Positions 1-9,287 of a DNA stretch of 64,000 nt are shown in pieces; the first letter of the stretch is position 1; the number at the start of each line of letters is the position of its first letter. The DNA comes from an uncultured Pelagibacteraceae bacterium (GTDB lineage: Bacteria; Pseudomonadota; Alphaproteobacteria; Pelagibacterales; Pelagibacteraceae). A program made the translations under genes and the position numbers. Where the stretch lies: contig CACILF010000004.1 of assembly GCA_902587435.1 (NCBI GenBank), forward strand, positions 1-64,000, read 5' to 3'. The notes below the pieces were generated by a model that saw only the letters and a program-made list of their open reading frames with translations, ran no database searches and was not told the DNA's origin.

Positions 1-2
1 CA

Positions 3-872
3 GCATCAAAATTTACTGGAACAATGAGCCAAGTTTTTAAAGGTAATTATCCAAGAGATTTACCTGAAGACCAAAGAAGAGTAAGCGATTATCAACTAAA
101 AATTTTTGATCAACTTGTTGCAAATGGTAATGTTGAAAGTAAATTTAATATTAGCTTTTTTACAAATGCTGACTCAAGAGAAGCAGAACTAGCTGGAATA
201 GCAAGTTCATTTATGGGCTCAATTTTTTCTATACTTGTTTGTTTAATGATAGCTTTTCCTGTAGCGGTTCTAGCAGCAATCTATCTTGAAGAATTTGCCC
301 CTAAAAATAGATTCACTGATTTTATTGAAGTAAATATAAATAACTTAGCAGCAGTTCCATCTATAGTTTTTGGTCTATTAGGGTTAGGCGTTTTATTAGC
401 TATATTTCAACTACCAAGGTCTACCCCATTGGTTGGAGGTATCACTTTGTCCTTAATGACTTTACCAACAATAATTATAGCTGCTAGAGCATCTTTAAAA
501 GCGGTTCCACCAAGTATAAGAGAGGCAGCACTTGCTATGGGAGCAAGTCGAATGCAAACCACAATGCATCATACAGTTCCTCTTTCTATGCCTGGTACGT
601 TATCAGGAACAATAATTGGTTTAGCTCAAGCTTTAGGAGAAACTGCACCCCTAATTTTAATTGGAATGGTTGCTTTTGTTAACACGATACCTGGATCACC
701 TATGGATCCTGCTGCAAGTTTACCAGTTCAAATTTATATTTGGGCTGAAAGTGCTGAAAGGGGATTTGTAGAAAAAGTTTCAGCATGTATAATGGTCTTA
801 CTTGGCTTTTTAATAATAATGAATTTATTTGCCCAAATAATAAGACATAAGTTTGAGAAAAAATGGAGTTAA
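3..872 (+). CDS. pstA: Phosphate ABC transporter permease PstA (5' partial)
   Basis: Inner-membrane permease half of the high-affinity phosphate importer PstSCAB. The frame is open to the window edge (codons from base 3) and an in-frame ATG at 24 is preceded by coding-like sequence, so the N-terminus is probably outside the window. Several hydrophobic segments are visible. The ABC-permease coupling loop, with EAALAMGAS at about residues 167-175 counted from base 24, contacts the ATPase. The C-terminal [12 protein letters not shown] is typical of PstA. Next is pstB, whose ribosome-binding site lies in the last codons of this gene. Confidence 0.93.
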   Translation, partial: ASKFTGTMSQVFKGNYPRDLPEDQRRVSDYQLKIFDQLVANGNVESKFNISFFTNADSREAELAGIASSFMGSIFSILVCLMIAFPVAVLAAIYLEEFAPKNRFTDFIEVNINNLAAVPSIVFGLLGLGVLLAIFQLPRSTPLVGGITLSLMTLPTIIIAARASLKAVPPSIREAALAMGASRMQTTMHHTVPLSMPGTLSGTIIGLAQALGETAPLILIGMVAFVNTIPGSPMDPAASLPVQIYIWAESAERGFVEKVSACIMVLLGFLIIMNLFAQIIRHKFEKKWS

Positions 873-873
873 A

Positions 874-1629
874 ATGATAAAGATTAAAGCAAAAGATGTT
901 GATGTTTTTTACGGAAAAAAACAAGCACTCTTTAATATAAGTTTAGATATTGAGGAAAATCAAGTAACGGCATTAATTGGTCCATCTGGTTGTGGTAAAT
1001 CAACTTTCCTAAGATGTCTTAATAGAATGAATGATGTAATTGATATCTGTAGTGTTAAAGGAGAAATTTTAATTAATGACTTTAATATCAATGATAAAAG
1101 CTGTGATGTAGTAAGACTAAGAGAAAAAATTGGTATGGTTTTTCAAAAACCTAATCCTTTCCCAAAAACTTTATATGAAAATGTATCTTACGGTCCAACA
1201 ATTCATGGTATAGCTCAATCAAAACAAGAAATGGATGAAATTGTTGAAACTAGCTTAAAAAAAGCTGCACTATGGGAAGAGGTAAAAGATAGGTTGCATG
1301 AACCTGGAACTGGATTATCTGGAGGGCAACAACAAAGACTTTGTATTGCTAGAGCAATTTCTGTAAGACCTGAAGTTATATTAATGGATGAGCCTTGTTC
1401 AGCATTAGATCCTATAGCAACAGCACAAATTGAAGAATTGATTGATGAATTAAAAAAAGAGCACACAATAATAATTGTAACTCATTCTATGGCTCAAGCG
1501 GCACGTGTATCTCAAAATACAGGTTTTTTTCATTTAGGACAATTGATAGAACATGGATCTACTGATAAAATATTTAAGAATCCTGATAATAAAAAAACCC
1601 AGGACTATATAACCGGGAGGTTTGGATAA
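874..1629 (+). CDS. pstB: Phosphate ABC transporter ATPase PstB
   Basis: Cytoplasmic ATPase driving phosphate import. Walker [10 protein letters not shown] is at residues 36-44, the ABC signature LSGGQQQR at about 148-155, Walker B VILMDEP at about 168-174 and the switch histidine in IIVTHSM at about 204. I start at ATG 874 (251 aa) because a GGAG lies six bases upstream; the frame also allows TTG at 853, inside pstA, with no such site. It overlaps the phoU start by one base (TAATG), so pstA-pstB-phoU-phoB is one transcription unit. Confidence 0.96.
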   Translation: MIKIKAKDVDVFYGKKQALFNISLDIEENQVTALIGPSGCGKSTFLRCLNRMNDVIDICSVKGEILINDFNINDKSCDVVRLREKIGMVFQKPNPFPKTLYENVSYGPTIHGIAQSKQEMDEIVETSLKKAALWEEVKDRLHEPGTGLSGGQQQRLCIARAISVRPEVILMDEPCSALDPIATAQIEELIDELKKEHTIIIVTHSMAQAARVSQNTGFFHLGQLIEHGSTDKIFKNPDNKKTQDYITGRFG

Positions 1630-2336
1630 TGTCTGAAGCACCGCATACAGTTAAATCTTACGAAGAAGAACTAAAAAATCTCAATGCTAATATCATTAAA
1701 ATGGGAAGTGCATGTGAGGAAGCTTTGGGTAAAGCAATTCAAGCCATTACAACAAGAAATAGCGATATTGCAGAAGCTGTAATTAAAGAAGATGAAAAAA
1801 TAGATAAATATGAAACTTTGATTGAACAACAAGTTGTAAATTTAATTGCTTTGAGACAACCTATGGCAATTGATTTAAGAGAGACAGTAACGGCTTTGAA
1901 AATGTCTTCAGATTTAGAAAGAATAGGCGATTTAGCAAAAAATATATCCAAGAGAACACTTTTGCTTAATGAAAATCTTCCAAAGAACTTGGTAGATTCA
2001 TTAAATAGAGTATCTACCAATGTTCAAAAACAATTAAAATCAACATTAGACGCTTATCTAGAAAGATCTGCGCCAATGGCAATAAATGTTTGGGAAGGTG
2101 ATGAGCAAATAGATGATCTAACAAATCTTTGTATGCAAGAAGTTATAAAATATCTTAAAGAAAATGAAAAAAATTTAGAGGATGGAACTCACTTGTTGTT
2201 TGTGACCAAAAACGTTGAGCGTATTGGTGATCATACTACGAATGTTGCAGAACAAATTTATTTTTTAGTTAAAGGTGAGTATTTAGAAGGCGACAGACCT
2301 AAGGGCACCGAGCCAATTGTAACCGGAGAAAAATGA
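1629..2336 (+). CDS. phoU: Phosphate-signalling regulator PhoU
   Basis: PhoU proteins are cytoplasmic helical proteins that couple the Pst transporter to the PhoR/PhoB two-component system and repress the Pho response when phosphate is plentiful. The 235 residues give the expected two-repeat layout, each repeat with a metal-binding-type helix: DLERIGDLAKNI at about 96-107 and VERIGDHTTNVAEQI in the C-terminal half. Its start overlaps the pstB stop and phoB follows after three bases. The sensor kinase PhoR is not in this window. Confidence 0.95.
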   Translation: MSEAPHTVKSYEEELKNLNANIIKMGSACEEALGKAIQAITTRNSDIAEAVIKEDEKIDKYETLIEQQVVNLIALRQPMAIDLRETVTALKMSSDLERIGDLAKNISKRTLLLNENLPKNLVDSLNRVSTNVQKQLKSTLDAYLERSAPMAINVWEGDEQIDDLTNLCMQEVIKYLKENEKNLEDGTHLLFVTKNVERIGDHTTNVAEQIYFLVKGEYLEGDRPKGTEPIVTGEK

Positions 2337-2339
2337 TCT

Positions 2340-3023
2340 ATGTCAGCCCATGTTTTCATAGCTGAAGATGAAGCATCAATTGTTGCTTTGTTAAAGTACA
2401 ATCTTGAAAAAGAAGGTTATAAAGTTAGTCATTCAGAAAATGGAGAAGATGCTCTTAAACAAATAAAATTAAAACAGCCAGATTTAATATTAATGGATTG
2501 GATGTTACCTGAATTATCTGGTGTTGAAATTTGTAAAAATTTAAAAAAAAATAATAAGTTTAATGATATTCCTGTCATTATGTTAACTGCAAAAGGGGAG
2601 GAAGAAGACAAATTAAAAGCATTTGATACTGGTGCAGATGATTATGTAACTAAACCTTTTAGTCAAAAAGAATTGAATGCTAGAATTAAATCTTTATTGA
2701 GAAGATCTAAGCCTCAATCATCATCAGACATTGTAGAATTTACTGATTTAAAAATAGATCGGATTACAAAAAGAGTTTATAGAAAAGATAAAGAAATTAC
2801 TTTAGGTCCAACTGAATTTAAATTATTAGATTTTTTTATCAAAAATCCAAAAAGAGTTTATTCAAGAGAACAACTCCTAAATAATGTTTGGGGGGAAGAT
2901 ATATATGTTGAGTCTAGAACAGTAGATGTCCATATAAGAAGATTAAGACAAGCAATTAACATACAAAATACAAAACCTTTAATTAGAACAGTGAGATCAG
3001 CTGGTTATTCTTTAGAATCTTGA
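2340..3023 (+). CDS. phoB: Phosphate regulon response regulator PhoB
   Basis: OmpR/PhoB-class transcription factor. The receiver domain covers about residues 1-120 with phospho-acceptor Asp53 (LMDWMLP), Thr83 and Lys105 (TKPFS). The C-terminal winged helix has the PhoB recognition region, YSREQLLNNVWG followed by RTVDVHIRRLRQAI. Placement after pstB-phoU supports PhoB over other OmpR members. The last 19 bases overlap the stop end of the convergent sixA-like gene. Confidence 0.94.
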   Translation: MSAHVFIAEDEASIVALLKYNLEKEGYKVSHSENGEDALKQIKLKQPDLILMDWMLPELSGVEICKNLKKNNKFNDIPVIMLTAKGEEEDKLKAFDTGADDYVTKPFSQKELNARIKSLLRRSKPQSSSDIVEFTDLKIDRITKRVYRKDKEITLGPTEFKLLDFFIKNPKRVYSREQLLNNVWGEDIYVESRTVDVHIRRLRQAINIQNTKPLIRTVRSAGYSLES

Positions 3024-3529
3024 AGATCTTTGGGCCTTATAAATTCTTTTAATACTCCTTTTTTCTCAACTTCATTCCAGGATTTAATATCAAACTCAAT
3101 TTCTGCAAATGATGCTGTTGGGAATTTATAATTCATTAGTTTAAAATTATTCGTATTATGATTTTTTGTAAGATTTCGTACTAAATTTTTTACTGATGGT
3201 TCATGGTTTATAACCAAAATTGACTTATATTCACTTGGTATTTCTTTAATTTTTTTTATAATTATATTCTCATCAACTAAATATAAATCTTTTGAAAAAT
3301 TAACTTTTTTTGGTTTAGTAATTTTCTTAGATAAAATTTGAAAAGTTTTTTTTGTTCTTTTTGATGACGAAATTAATGCATAATCAAATTTAAATTTTTT
3401 TTTAACAAAAAATTCACAAATCATTTTTGCATTTTTCTTGCCTCTTTTACTAAGTGGTCTATCAAAATCATTAATACTTGAATCATCCCAACTAGATTTT
3501 GCGTGTCTCATGACGTATAATTGATGCAT
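3005..3529 (-). CDS. sixA: SixA-type histidine phosphatase
   Basis: Histidine phosphatase superfamily (phosphoglycerate-mutase fold). The catalytic RHAK is at residues 8-11 of MHQLYVMRHAKSSWDD, followed by DFDRPLSKRGKKNA, as in SixA, which dephosphorylates phosphohistidine on phosphorelay proteins. I use the ATG at 3529 (174 aa); the longer frame to 3622 adds 31 residues without family resemblance and would run into ppk1. It is divergent from ppk1 with only 13 bases between starts. The exact substrate here is unknown. Confidence 0.8.
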   Translation of the reverse strand: MHQLYVMRHAKSSWDDSSINDFDRPLSKRGKKNAKMICEFFVKKKFKFDYALISSSKRTKKTFQILSKKITKPKKVNFSKDLYLVDENIIIKKIKEIPSEYKSILVINHEPSVKNLVRNLTKNHNTNNFKLMNYKFPTASFAEIEFDIKSWNEVEKKGVLKEFIRPKDLQDSKE

Positions 3530-3542
3530 AAAATCTAAATAT

Positions 3543-5699
3543 ATGACTGCTTTAAAAAAACAACATAAAGAAGAGCTGAAATCTAAATATCTAAATAGAG
3601 AGCTTTCTTGGTTAAAATTCAACGATAGAGTACTTCTAGAAGCGCAAAATATTGAAAATCCTCTTTATGAAAGAGTAAAGTTTTTATCAATTGCTGGTTC
3701 TAATCTAGATGAATTTTTTATGGTCCGAGTTGCTGGATTATATAGTCAAATAAAACAAGAAGTTGACTCATTAAGTTCTGATGGTTTGACACCTGATGAA
3801 CAAATGGATGAGGTAGTGCTTGAAACTAAGAATCTATTAAAAAAACAGAACAAGATTTTTACTCAACTGATTATGGGATTAAAAAAAAATAATATCAGTG
3901 TAGTAAAACCTGTTAATTTAAATACTAAGGATAAAAAAAAACTTCTAGAAATATTTAAAGAAGAGATTTATCCTTTATTAACACCATCAGCTATTGATCC
4001 TGCACACCCATTTCCATTTATAATCAATCAAGGAAGAGCACTTGTAATGAAATTAAGAAAAAAAAGTAAAAAAAGGATTTTAAACTCGATAATAGTAATA
4101 CCAAAAGCATTATCTAGATTTATTGAAATAGAGTCTTCAAAAAATCATAAGAAATTTGTTATTCTAGATGACATAATAAGTTTTTTTGCTAATGAAATTT
4201 TTCCAGATCATGATTTAGAAAAGAAAATGATTTTTAGAGTAATTAGAGATAGCGACGTAGAGATTCAAGAAGAAGCTGAAGATTTAGTTAGATCTTTTGA
4301 ATTGGCTTTAAAAAGACGTAGAACGGGTGATATTGTTCGTTTAGAGGTTCTTGAAAATAGCGATAACGAATTGGTAAGATTTATAACTAATAAATTAGAT
4401 ATAAATCCTGACTATATTTATGATGTATCTGGCCTTGTTGGAATTCAAGATATAGATCAAATATGTAAAGTAAAAAATCCAAAATTAAGATTTAAGCATT
4501 TTACGCCTAGAGAAGTTGAAAGATTAAAAGAATATAATGATAATTTTTTTGAAACTATTAAAAAGAAAGATTTAGTTGTTCATCATCCTTTTGAAACATT
4601 TGACTCAGTAATTGAATTTTTAAATCAAGCAGCAAATGATAATAAAGTTATAGCCATAAAACAAACTTTATATAGAACAACTCTAGATTCACCAATAGTT
4701 AAAGCCTTAATAACAGCTGCAGAAAATGGAAAAACAGTTACCGCTTTAATTGAAATTAAAGCTAGATTTGATGAGGAAGCAAATATTCAACTATCAAGAA
4801 GTTTAGAAAAAGTAGGTGTCCAAATTGTTTATGGTTTTGCCAAATATAAAACTCATGCAAAATCTTCATTAGTTTTAAGAAGAGAACAAGGTAAAATACA
4901 AACTTATTTTCATTTAGGAACTGGCAATTATCATCCTGTAAATGCTAAAATTTACACTGATTTGTCTTTATTTAGTTGTGATAAGAAAATGGCATCAGAT
5001 GTTGAAAAGTTTTTCAATTATGTAACAGGATACGCAAAACCAAAAAATTTAAATAAAATTTCTATTTCGCCAGTAAATATGAGGCAAACCTTAAATGAAA
5101 ATATTGATGCTGAAATTAAAAATTCTAAAAATGGAAAATTTGCAGCTATTTGGGCAAAAATGAACTCTTTAGTAGATCCAGAAATTATTGATAAATTTTA
5201 TGAAGCTTCGAATGCTGGTGTAAAAATTCATTTATTTGTAAGGGGTGTTTGTTGTTTAAGACCAGGAGTAAAAGATAGATCAGAAAACATAGTTGTAAAA
5301 AGTATCATAGGAAGATTTTTAGAGCATTCTAGAATTTACTGCTTTAGTAATGGTACAAAGAAAATGCCTAATAGAAATGCAAAAGTATATATTTCTTCAG
5401 CTGATTTAATGCCAAGAAATTTAAATAGAAGAGTAGAACTTCTAGTGCCAATTGAAAATGAAACTGTTCATGAACAGATTTTAGATCAAATAATGTTAGC
5501 AAATTATCTTGATACTAATCAGAGCTGGGAGCTCAATGCTGATGGTAATTATAAAAAAATTAAATATAGTAAGATCGATTCCTTTTCAGCTCATGAATAT
5601 TTTATGAATAATCCGAGCTTATCTGGAAGAGGTAAAGCTAAACTAAAAATGCAGCCTAAACAACTGCACTTAAGATTGATTAACAGTGGAAGTAATTAA
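3543..5699 (+). CDS. ppk1: Polyphosphate kinase PPK1
   Basis: Makes long-chain polyphosphate from ATP, reversibly. At 718 aa it has normal PPK1 length and a typical N-terminus (LNRELSWLKFNDRVL). The two active-site histidines are visible: His438 in YKTHAKSSLV, matching the autophosphorylated His435 of the E. coli enzyme, and His595 in FLEHSRIYCF, matching His592. The next gene, an exopolyphosphatase homologue, begins at a GTG 14 bases before this stop, so synthesis and breakdown of polyphosphate are translationally linked beside the Pho regulator. Confidence 0.96.
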   Translation: MTALKKQHKEELKSKYLNRELSWLKFNDRVLLEAQNIENPLYERVKFLSIAGSNLDEFFMVRVAGLYSQIKQEVDSLSSDGLTPDEQMDEVVLETKNLLKKQNKIFTQLIMGLKKNNISVVKPVNLNTKDKKKLLEIFKEEIYPLLTPSAIDPAHPFPFIINQGRALVMKLRKKSKKRILNSIIVIPKALSRFIEIESSKNHKKFVILDDIISFFANEIFPDHDLEKKMIFRVIRDSDVEIQEEAEDLVRSFELALKRRRTGDIVRLEVLENSDNELVRFITNKLDINPDYIYDVSGLVGIQDIDQICKVKNPKLRFKHFTPREVERLKEYNDNFFETIKKKDLVVHHPFETFDSVIEFLNQAANDNKVIAIKQTLYRTTLDSPIVKALITAAENGKTVTALIEIKARFDEEANIQLSRSLEKVGVQIVYGFAKYKTHAKSSLVLRREQGKIQTYFHLGTGNYHPVNAKIYTDLSLFSCDKKMASDVEKFFNYVTGYAKPKNLNKISISPVNMRQTLNENIDAEIKNSKNGKFAAIWAKMNSLVDPEIIDKFYEASNAGVKIHLFVRGVCCLRPGVKDRSENIVVKSIIGRFLEHSRIYCFSNGTKKMPNRNAKVYISSADLMPRNLNRRVELLVPIENETVHEQILDQIMLANYLDTNQSWELNADGNYKKIKYSKIDSFSAHEYFMNNPSLSGRGKAKLKMQPKQLHLRLINSGSN

Positions 5700-7197
5700 A
5701 AGTAAAAATAGTTTAAAATTTAAACAGGCAAAATTAGCTATAATAGACATTGGATCAAACTCTATAAGAATGCTAATTTATGAAGATTTCAGTTCTTCTC
5801 GTGTGCCTTTTTTTAATGAAAAAGCAGTTTGTGAACTTGGAAAAAATTTAGATAAATCCAAAAAACTTCACAGAACTGGTACCGAATATGCTTTAAAAGT
5901 TTTAAAAAGATTCTCTGAAATTTTAAATGTTTCAAAAATCACAAATCTTAAAATCATTGCAACAGCAGTTTTAAGAGAAGCAACTGATACAAAACCATTT
6001 ATTGATGAAGTTGAAAAACTTTTTAAAACTAAAATTAATATATTGTCAGGTGAAGAAGAAGCTGAATGCTCAGCTGAGGGAGTAAAAATAGGTTTTGAAA
6101 ATGTTGATGGATTAGTCGCTGATCTTGGAGGTGGTAGTTTGGAATTAGCCCGAGTTGAAAACAATATAGTAACTAATAAAACCTCATTACCTTTTGGTGT
6201 TTTAAGATTATTAAATAATCCTATAGTTAAAAAAAGAAATTTAGCAAAATATATCAAAAAATTATTGAGAGATGAAAAATGGCTTTCAAAAAAGAAGTTT
6301 AATAATTTATATTTAGTTGGGGGTACTTGGCGAGCATTATTTAAATTACATCTTTTTCAAAACAATCATCCAGTACATATAATTCATCAATATAGTATTG
6401 ATAATAATGTTTTATCTAAGTTTGTTGAAAAAATTTCATCTTTTAATAAATCTAAACTTAAAACAGTTGAGTATATTTCAAAATCTAGAACACCCTATTT
6501 ACCTTATAGTTGCATTATACTTGATGAAATTATGAGAGTTACAAATCCAAAAAATATAATTTGTTCTATAAGTGGTTTGCGTGAAGGTTCTTTATCAATT
6601 GACTATTTTAAAGATGTAAAAGACTCAGAAATTTTTCATAAAGCACTTGAAAATGTTGCAAAAAAAAGAGGTGATTTAGGATCGAATTATAAAAAATATT
6701 ATGATTTTATTCAGCCAGTTTTTGAAGGCAATGAGCATTTTAATAAGAAATTATTATATTTGGCATGTGTATTAAGTCATATGGATTGGGGTTTAGGAGC
6801 ATTTCAAAAAGCTGAATTAGTATTTCAAGAAACGATAAACACTCCGTTACTTAGACTGACACATAAAGAAAGAATACAATTAGCTTTGTCATGCTATTGG
6901 CGCTACTGCAGTATCAAATATAATCCAAAAATGGAATACCTAACTTTTTTGAATAATAATGAAATTTTTTCAAGCAAACAAGTGGGAGCAGCATTGAGAT
7001 TTTCCCAATCATTGACCTCGATATCCACGATATTCCTTGAAGAGTTTAAATTATATAAAAGAGGTAATGCTTTATTTTTAAAAATTCCATCCCAACATCA
7101 AGAAATAATTTCAAAACAGGTTACTAAAAGGTTTAAAGCTCTTGCTAGAGAATTATTTTTAGAACCAAGAGTAATTTACTCAAATAATTCAAGATAA
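5686..7197 (+). CDS. ppx: Exopolyphosphatase (Ppx/GppA family)
   Basis: Ppx/GppA phosphatases remove terminal phosphate from polyphosphate or pppGpp. The ASKHA-fold phosphate loops are visible: IDIGSNSIRMLIYE at about 20-33 and VADLGGGSLELARVE at about 146-160. The C-terminal part resembles the HD-like helical domain. The start is GTG 5686, overlapping ppk1 by 14 bases. Pairing with ppk1 favours a polyphosphate substrate, but GppA activity cannot be excluded from sequence. Confidence 0.9.
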   Translation: MEVIKSKNSLKFKQAKLAIIDIGSNSIRMLIYEDFSSSRVPFFNEKAVCELGKNLDKSKKLHRTGTEYALKVLKRFSEILNVSKITNLKIIATAVLREATDTKPFIDEVEKLFKTKINILSGEEEAECSAEGVKIGFENVDGLVADLGGGSLELARVENNIVTNKTSLPFGVLRLLNNPIVKKRNLAKYIKKLLRDEKWLSKKKFNNLYLVGGTWRALFKLHLFQNNHPVHIIHQYSIDNNVLSKFVEKISSFNKSKLKTVEYISKSRTPYLPYSCIILDEIMRVTNPKNIICSISGLREGSLSIDYFKDVKDSEIFHKALENVAKKRGDLGSNYKKYYDFIQPVFEGNEHFNKKLLYLACVLSHMDWGLGAFQKAELVFQETINTPLLRLTHKERIQLALSCYWRYCSIKYNPKMEYLTFLNNNEIFSSKQVGAALRFSQSLTSISTIFLEEFKLYKRGNALFLKIPSQHQEIISKQVTKRFKALARELFLEPRVIYSNNSR

Positions 7198-7380
7198 ATT
7201 AAATTTATCGAACGTATTTTATTTAAATCTAATATATATAAGTCTTAATATATAAATTCATTAAACCTTAACAATTAATAAATAATTTTGTAATTTAAAT
7301 TATCTATAAACGTTTTAATAAAATTTAAAATATTAAGTCTCATTATAATCCCCTAGTAATTAAATTTTGTTAATTAACCA

Positions 7381-7414
7381 CTTACTTCCTTCTCTTTATT
7401 GAGAGGGAAGTAAG
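7381..7414. terminator. Strong hairpin between convergent genes
   Basis: A 14-base left arm (CTTACTTCCTTCTC, 7381-7394), a six-base loop TTTATT and a right arm (GAGAGGGAAGTAAG, 7401-7414) pair with a single wobble position. It sits between the end of ppx and the end of the leftward gene at 7430, where a shared bidirectional terminator is expected. Neither side has a clean run of T, so factor-independent termination is inferred only from the stem and position. Confidence 0.6.
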
Positions 7415-7429
7415 ACGATTTATTTGATA

Positions 7430-7639
7430 TTAATTATCTATAGATGCAGGAGACTGCTCTGCATTTTTCTTAGCAAGTTTTTTTGCTTTATTTTCTGCAA
7501 CTTTCTTTTCTAAACTAGCAATTTTAATATTAACTTTTGACAATTTTTTTTCTTTAGCTGTAATTTTATTTTTTAGTTTATCTATTGATTTTAAAATTTT
7601 TGTTTTTTTCTTTTCATTTTTTTTTAATTTTTTTCTCAT
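7430..7639 (-). CDS. Lysine-rich coiled-coil mini-protein, unknown function
   Basis: A 69-residue protein of almost pure charged helix: MRKKLKKNEKKKTKIL, then heptad-like spacing of I/L residues and a short tail ending in SPASIDN. I recognise no family. The start at ATG 7639 is chosen because a perfect GGAGG lies five bases upstream; the longer frame begins at TTG 7651, which overlaps that site. A good ribosome-binding site and an isolated position downstream of the nudix-ars cluster argue it is real. Basic composition would suit a nucleic-acid-binding or packing role, but that is speculation. Confidence 0.7.
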   Translation of the reverse strand: MRKKLKKNEKKKTKILKSIDKLKNKITAKEKKLSKVNIKIASLEKKVAENKAKKLAKKNAEQSPASIDN

Positions 7640-7718
7640 TTTTGCCTCCAATTTTTTAGATGATTAATTTAATCACATAATTCATAAATCTGAAAGTTAA
7701 TTTGATACAACCTGTAGT

Positions 7719-8210
7719 TTATTGATTTTTAAGATTTGTTATTAGATATAAAAACATTGCTATATGAGAACTATTATTAAATTTTTGATTTAATATTAAT
7801 TTATATATATCTCTTTGATTAAACAGATGAATTCTAATACCTTTTTCTGGCTTCGAAATTTTAATTAAGTCTTTTGTGTAATAACCAGTAATTTTAGTAG
7901 TTAGTCGTCCAGGCTCAGTATAAAAAGTTGATATTTTACTCAATTTTGATCTTGATCTATATCCTGTTTCTTCTCTTAATTCCTTATATGCTGATTGCAA
8001 AGTTGTTTCTTTTTTTTCTACTATGCCAGAAGGAAACTCATAATTAATTTTATTAATTGGAACTCTTTTTTGAGAAACTACTATATATTTGTCTTTAATC
8101 TTAGGTATTACTAATGAAAGATTAGAAGTTTTAAGATAATGATAAAACTCTTTTTTCTTAAATTTTTTGTTAATTAAACTTATTCGATTGGTAAGTTTTA
8201 TATTTTTCAA
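7719..8210 (-). CDS. Nudix hydrolase
   Basis: Hydrolyses a nucleoside diphosphate linked to another moiety, Mg-dependent. The Nudix box is recognisable as GIVEKKE, seven residues, then KELREETGY at about residues 83-105, with the usual first Arg replaced by Lys. Fold and length (163 aa) resemble ADP-ribose or ADP-sugar pyrophosphatases; substrate not determinable. It is the last gene of the leftward cluster and its ATG overlaps the stop of the aquaporin gene by four bases, so it is translationally coupled to the arsenic genes. Confidence 0.85.
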   Translation of the reverse strand: MKNIKLTNRISLINKKFKKKEFYHYLKTSNLSLVIPKIKDKYIVVSQKRVPINKINYEFPSGIVEKKETTLQSAYKELREETGYRSRSKLSKISTFYTEPGRLTTKITGYYTKDLIKISKPEKGIRIHLFNQRDIYKLILNQKFNNSSHIAMFLYLITNLKNQ

Positions 8211-8866
8211 TTTTTCTCTAAAAATAACTTTTTAACAATAAGTACAGCAATTAACATTCCGATAAGTTCAGCTAAAATATAATAAGGAGTATTTAAATAA
8301 CTAATACCAGTAAAAGACTCTGTAAATGTTCTAGCAATTGCAACAGCTGGATTTGCAAAAGAAGTTGAAGAAGTAAACCAATAACCAGAAGTAATATAAA
8401 GACCAACGCTAGCAGCAACAGCAATTTTTCCTGACTTCATAGAGCCAAAAATTATTATTATAAGCCCCAATGTTGCTATTACCTCAGATGTGAATATGTA
8501 AATTCCATCTCTTGACTTAGTAGATAATTCATAAATTTCATGTTCAAAAAAGAAATTAGCTAAACCAACACCAATCAAGCAACCAACCAATTGAGCAATG
8601 ATATAGTAGGGTAATAGTTTCTTTTTTAATTTACCTGTTATTGTCATTGCGATACTTACAAATGGATTAAAGTGAGCTCCTGATACATCAGCAAATACTG
8701 TAATAAGCACAAATAAACCTGCTCCTGTTGCTATTGTGTTTGCAATTAACATCACAGCAACGTCATTAGTTAAGTTTTCTGCCATTAAACCTGAGCCAAC
8801 AATAATCATTACTAAAAAACAACTGCCTAATAGTTCAGCAAGAAAATAACGACTTTTATTTTTCAT
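8207..8866 (-). CDS. aqpS: Aquaporin family channel of the arsenic-operon type
   Basis: Major intrinsic protein of 219 aa with six hydrophobic segments. The two half-helix pore motifs are HFNPFVS (Asn67-Pro-Phe, variant of NPA) and FANPAVAIART (Asn172-Pro-Ala). The second motif, NPAVxIAR followed by SFTGI, is as I know it from MIP channels encoded in ars operons (AqpS type), where the channel lets arsenite leave the cell. arsC lies immediately upstream and overlaps by 11 bases. Glycerol or water transport remains possible. Confidence 0.85.
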   Translation of the reverse strand: MKNKSRYFLAELLGSCFLVMIIVGSGLMAENLTNDVAVMLIANTIATGAGLFVLITVFADVSGAHFNPFVSIAMTITGKLKKKLLPYYIIAQLVGCLIGVGLANFFFEHEIYELSTKSRDGIYIFTSEVIATLGLIIIIFGSMKSGKIAVAASVGLYITSGYWFTSSTSFANPAVAIARTFTESFTGISYLNTPYYILAELIGMLIAVLIVKKLFLEKN

Positions 8867-9287
8867 TAAGTAGTTCCTTTATTTTTTTATTAATATGATT
8901 AAAAACTTTTTCAATTATTTCATCTTTTTTATTTAAGTCATTTGTTTCATTAAGTAATTTAACAGGATCTTCTATATCCCAATGAATTATCTGATCTTTA
9001 TTTGGCCAAATAGGGCAGACTTCGTTATTGGCATTATTACAAACTGTAATAACATAATCCATTTTAATTTGACTATTAATAAACTCATTAAAATTTTTAG
9101 ATCTATAATTTGAAAGATCATAATGTTTTGATAATAAATAATTATTAACATCTTCATTAATTTTTCCTGTTGGATTACTCCCAGCACTAAAACCTTTATA
9201 CAAATCGTCATACTCATTATTTATTATACTTTCAGCGATAATACTTCTTGCTGAATTACCTGTGCATACGAATAATATATTCTTCAT
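8856..9287 (-). CDS. arsC: Arsenate reductase ArsC (low-Mr phosphatase type)
   Basis: Reduces arsenate to arsenite in the cytoplasm, with thioredoxin-type recycling in this family. The phosphatase loop is VCTGNSARS with Cys8 and Arg14. The two resolving cysteines appear as Cys83 and Cys91 in VITVCNNANNEVCPIW, the triple-cysteine pattern of thioredoxin-coupled ArsC. 143 aa is normal. It overlaps the aquaporin gene downstream, giving a reduce-then-release pair. No arsR repressor and no arsB/acr3 pump are in the cluster. Confidence 0.93.
   Translation of the reverse strand: MKNILFVCTGNSARSIIAESIINNEYDDLYKGFSAGSNPTGKINEDVNNYLLSKHYDLSNYRSKNFNEFINSQIKMDYVITVCNNANNEVCPIWPNKDQIIHWDIEDPVKLLNETNDLNKKDEIIEKVFNHINKKIKELLNEK

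Noticed and set aside
853-873. TTG 853 as start of pstB
   Set aside because: The ATG at 874 has GGAG at good spacing and a family-typical N-terminus; the extension lies in pstA.
3530-3622. N-terminal extension of the SixA-like protein
   Set aside because: It would overlap the start of ppk1 and adds residues with no similarity before the RHAK motif.
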